From Bin55 sp965205545 (lineage in GTDB: Bacteria; Pseudomonadota; Gammaproteobacteria; Pseudomonadales; Azotimanducaceae), in the NCBI GenBank assembly GCA_965205545.1, contig OZ242170.1, forward strand, positions 1,116,001 to 1,180,000: a DNA stretch of 64,000 nt. The letters run 5' to 3'. How positions within the stretch are numbered: the first letter of the stretch is position 1; the number at the start of each line of letters is the position of its first letter. The position numbers and the translations under genes are program-made. Below the pieces are notes generated by a model, which saw only the letters and a list, made by a program, of their open reading frames with translations, was not told the DNA's origin and did no database searches. Positions 61,535-64,000 of this stretch are shown piece by piece.

Positions 61535-62598
61535 GAGAAAACTAGCTCACCCTCACTAACTGACGCTTCATTTGGAGGCAACCAAGGCACTAGCTTGCCT
61601 TCAGGCTCGATCAAAGTAACAATCCGGTCAGGTGGAGACGGCGTCTGAACTTCTATTTCAAGCACACCATCACTGTACGAAACTACATTCATACTGTCGA
61701 TGTATTCCTGCTCATCCATGTATCTCAGCAATCCCGCATACGCACTGATCGTTCCTATTTCATAGACCTTCATCCGCAAGACGTTTTGCACGTCTCTTGA
61801 CAGAGCGTAACGATCGGCTAGAAGGTCTGCGATGTAGTCAACACTTCGTTGGATTGCGTTGGACTCGTCGCCTACCTCTAGCACTTTGGTAGTTGCGGAG
61901 CCGTCAATCCAAGTAGTGATGCGCAGTCGGGCTTCACCGAAAACGTTTTTCTTGACCGAACCTGCTACGACCATATCAATAGCGTAGCGTTTGGACGCTT
62001 GTTCAACGTCGAGCCAAAACTTTCCATCTACCGAGGATGTGTTGACGAGCGCACGATCTGCAAGGTCCATAAGGGGAAGTACCAGTTTTAGCCCTCGGTC
62101 TCTAGCGCACTGCAGGGCCAAGTCACCCAGTTGCGTGTCAGCTCTCGCAATTTCCGACTGGGCGCGACCCCGAAGTGACATCCACAAGAGGATTGTTGGT
62201 CTATGTGCCGGCCAAATCGGCAATCTAGCCTCTTTCGCCAAACTCTGTATCAGTTCCTTGTCGAATTGAGCTACCAAGATGTCTTTCTCATCCCCGTAGC
62301 TGTCGGCAATAGATGCAAACCGGTACTGTTCAACATAGGAGGCTGGATCCTGCAAGGCGATCCTTACCACTGAAGACTCCGCGACCTCGACTCTTCCCGT
62401 TACTCGTGCCAAACAAATTCGCATTGCTTTGTATAGTGCATCGTTCGCGCTAGCTTGCGTTCTGGAGGCCACACGAACTTCGACGTCGTATAGCCACTCA
62501 ATAGATTCTGCGTTCAAAGGGAACAAGTTCCACAGTGCACAGACAACTACACAAACGGAAATGCCGGGTGCCATCAACTGCTGCAATCTAATCGCCAT
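61516..62598 (-). CDS. DUF2066 domain protein (secreted)
   Basis: A 360-residue protein with an N-terminal signal peptide (about 1-28, MAIRLQQLMAPGISVCVVVCAL then NLFPLNAES). DUF2066 proteins sit next to purM and hda in gammaproteobacteria, as here; their function is not known. The frame matches the family in layout, with YDVEVRVASRTQASANDALYKAMRICLARVTGR at about 36-68 and RPTILLWMSLRGRAQ near residue 133. It is divergent from purM across 67 bases and overlaps the phosphatidyltransferase by 19. Confidence 0.85.
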   Translation of the reverse strand: MAIRLQQLMAPGISVCVVVCALWNLFPLNAESIEWLYDVEVRVASRTQASANDALYKAMRICLARVTGRVEVAESSVVRIALQDPASYVEQYRFASIADSYGDEKDILVAQFDKELIQSLAKEARLPIWPAHRPTILLWMSLRGRAQSEIARADTQLGDLALQCARDRGLKLVLPLMDLADRALVNTSSVDGKFWLDVEQASKRYAIDMVVAGSVKKNVFGEARLRITTWIDGSATTKVLEVGDESNAIQRSVDYIADLLADRYALSRDVQNVLRMKVYEIGTISAYAGLLRYMDEQEYIDSMNVVSYSDGVLEIEVQTPSPPDRIVTLIEPEGKLVPWLPPNEASVSEGELVFSWNGEK

Positions 62599-62665
62599 GC
62601 CTATTATCCGGTCTGGGGAAATAGCGATTAGTTAGAATTCCACCATCCCACAGCGATTCTTCCAT

Positions 62666-63703
62666 ATGGGCAACACCTATCGTGACGCTGGTGTCGACAT
62701 CGACGCCGGAAATGAGTTGGTAGACCGAATCCGTCCAGCTATTGCCCGTACGATGCGCCCAGAGATACTCAACGACTTGGGCGGGTTCGCCGCGTTTTCG
62801 TCCATCCCGAAGAACTACCAAGATCCCGTTCTGGTTTGCGCAACGGATGGAGCAGGCACCAAGATCGAGCTCGCCATCGCTCACGATCGGCATGACACGA
62901 TTGGGCAGGACTTAGTGGCGATGAGTGTCAACGATGTCCTAGTCTACGGTGCTGAGCCGCTGCTGTTTCTTGACTATTTTGCTACAGGAAAGCTTGATGT
63001 CGATATCGCAGAACGCGTAGTAAAAGGAATTGCAGATGGATGCGCTTTAGCTGGGTGTGCATTGCCAGGCGGCGAAACAGCTGAGATGCCGGGCATGTAC
63101 GGTCCTGGCAAGTACGATCTTGCAGGATTTTGCATTGGCGTGGTCGAGCGCGAACGAGTAAGCGGGAAAAATCGTGCGGCAACGGGAGACGCGCTCATCG
63201 GACTTGCCAGCGACGGACCACACTCCAATGGATTTTCGCTCATTAGAAAACTCTTGCAGCAAGCGGGAAGCAAGGCTGCGCCATCGGATGTCGTTTGGAA
63301 GGAGCTCTTCGCACCAACGCGCATTTATGTCAAAGCAGTTCTGCCCGTCGCGGACTACGCAACAGGCATGGCTCACATTACTGGAGGCGGGCTGATTGAA
63401 AATCCAGTGCGTATGTTGAACGACGCTCTAGCAATACAGCTGGATTTGAACGCATGGCAACGCCACGAGTGCTTCCATTGGATCCAGAAAGTTGGCAGCT
63501 TGGAGGAGTTTGAAATGCTGCGAACGTTCAATTGCGGCATCGGGTTTGTCGTTGCCGTCCGCGCATCCGACGCAGAGTTTGTAAAGGCTAAATTGGTTGA
63601 AGCCGGCGAACGGCCATTCGAAATTGGGTGCGTTGTCGAAAACGGGACGGCGCCCGATCGGCACTGTGTCGTGATCGATCACGACGGCACCCAATTCGGA
63701 TAG
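62666..63703 (+). CDS. purM: Phosphoribosylformylglycinamidine cyclo-ligase
   Basis: A 345-residue AIR synthetase of purine synthesis: it closes the imidazole ring of FGAM with ATP to give AIR. Family motifs include YRDAGVDIDAGNELVDRI at the N-terminus, CATDGAGTKIELA (about 65), GQDLVAMSVNDVLVYGAEPLLFLDYFATGKLD, GGETAEMPGMY (about 135) and SDGPHSNGFSLIRKLL. The length equals E. coli PurM (345). The usual partner purN is not next to it; a convergent dcd gene ends four bases away. Confidence 0.97.
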   Translation: MGNTYRDAGVDIDAGNELVDRIRPAIARTMRPEILNDLGGFAAFSSIPKNYQDPVLVCATDGAGTKIELAIAHDRHDTIGQDLVAMSVNDVLVYGAEPLLFLDYFATGKLDVDIAERVVKGIADGCALAGCALPGGETAEMPGMYGPGKYDLAGFCIGVVERERVSGKNRAATGDALIGLASDGPHSNGFSLIRKLLQQAGSKAAPSDVVWKELFAPTRIYVKAVLPVADYATGMAHITGGGLIENPVRMLNDALAIQLDLNAWQRHECFHWIQKVGSLEEFEMLRTFNCGIGFVVAVRASDAEFVKAKLVEAGERPFEIGCVVENGTAPDRHCVVIDHDGTQFG

Positions 63704-63707
63704 AAAT

Positions 63708-64000
63708 CTAAATCTTGGGCAGTGTTACGCCTCGTTGCCCTTGATACTTGCCCTTTCTGTCTCTATAGGAAACCTCGCAAGGCTCATCAGCTTGAAAGAA
63801 CAGCATCTGAGCCACGCCCTCATTGGCATAGATCTTCGCTGGAAGATTAGTCGTGTTCGAGAATTCCAATGTCACGTGTCCTTCCCACTCCGGTTCAAGT
63901 GGAGTCACATTCACGATGATGCCGCACCTGGCATAGGTCGACTTTCCGACACATATGGTCAGGACATCGCGTGGTATTCGAAAGTACTCGATCGTGCTCG
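63708..64000 (-). CDS. dcd: dCTP deaminase (3' part, runs off right edge)
   Basis: The C-terminal 96 residues of a dCTP deaminase, continuing beyond the window. The segment CVGKSTYARCGIIVNVTPLEPEWEGH carries the phosphate-binding KST and the catalytic Glu region, nearly identical to E. coli Dcd, and NTTNLPAKIYANEGVAQMLFF follows. Dcd deaminates dCTP to dUTP for thymidylate synthesis. The final residues (KYQGQRGVTLPKI) are typical of the longer Dcd. The part present is intact. Confidence 0.95.
   Translation of the reverse strand, partial: STIEYFRIPRDVLTICVGKSTYARCGIIVNVTPLEPEWEGHVTLEFSNTTNLPAKIYANEGVAQMLFFQADEPCEVSYRDRKGKYQGQRGVTLPKI

Noticed and set aside
1..64000. Search for tRNA, rRNA, CRISPR arrays, insertion sequences and phage genes
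   Set aside because: No cloverleaf-like segment, spaced repeat series, transposase motif or terminal inverted repeat was noticed by eye; small RNAs would need a covariance search.

Overview
The window is a gene-dense chromosomal segment of moderate GC from a Gram-negative bacterium, most likely a gammaproteobacterium. The evidence is gene order. A block holding holB, tmk, mltG, fabF, acpP, fabG, fabD, plsX, rpmF, yceD, maf, rluC, rne, murB, kdsB, lpxK, msbA, exbD, exbB and lolCDE matches the layout known from Pseudomonas and, in pieces, from Escherichia. A second block, dcd / purM / DUF2066 / CDP-alcohol phosphatidyltransferase / hda, is also typical of gammaproteobacteria. No transposon, prophage, CRISPR array, rRNA or tRNA gene was seen. 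Alternative start codons (GTG, TTG and one ATT) are frequent.

Layout. 1-422: 5' part of a DUF3450 gene, running off the left edge. 734-1408: a dienelactone hydrolase-like enzyme. 1551-10058: one phosphate operon, phoB-phoR-pstS-pstC-pstA-pstB-phoU, with unusually long PstC and PstA. 10104-12640: an SDR, a HAD protein and a ribokinase-like kinase. 12656-16609: a three-subunit molybdenum hydroxylase of the xanthine dehydrogenase family with a MoaD/ThiS-like protein downstream. 16743-18065: pepQ. 18070-25634: the reversed fatty-acid, murein and replication operon (yceD to holB), which lacks fabH and pabC. 25768-31736: maf, rluC, rne with a long leader, murB. 31880-37365: an SDR, then kdsB-lpxK-msbA-exbD-exbB, in which kdsB is frameshifted near its 3' end. 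37460-41561: galU and lolE-lolD-lolC. 41562-46400: apbE, a small Cys-rich protein, a secreted cyclophilin, a membrane-anchored cold-shock-domain protein and argS. 46390-53810: an acyl desaturase, a PhyH-type dioxygenase, a small membrane protein, a coupled tauD-like / Tat PPOX-like / sseA trio and mnmC. 53951-57695: an oligopeptide-type ABC transporter without ATPase genes. 57833-64000: miaB, a Bacillus-type murG paralogue, hda, a phosphatidyltransferase, DUF2066, purM and the 3' part of dcd.

How it fits together. Most genes serve envelope building (fatty acid, Kdo/lipid A, murein, lipoprotein sorting), nucleotide and tRNA modification, and phosphate uptake. The accessory parts are oxidative: molybdenum hydroxylase, two Fe(II)/2-oxoglutarate dioxygenases, SDRs and a dienelactone hydrolase. 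They suggest a heterotroph using varied organic substrates.

I did not find a clear new multi-gene defence or mobile system. The points most worth checking are the ATT start of argS, the hairpin over the rne ribosome binding site, the kdsB frameshift, the membrane-tethered cold-shock protein, the second-type MurG and the coupled tauD/PPOX/sseA trio.
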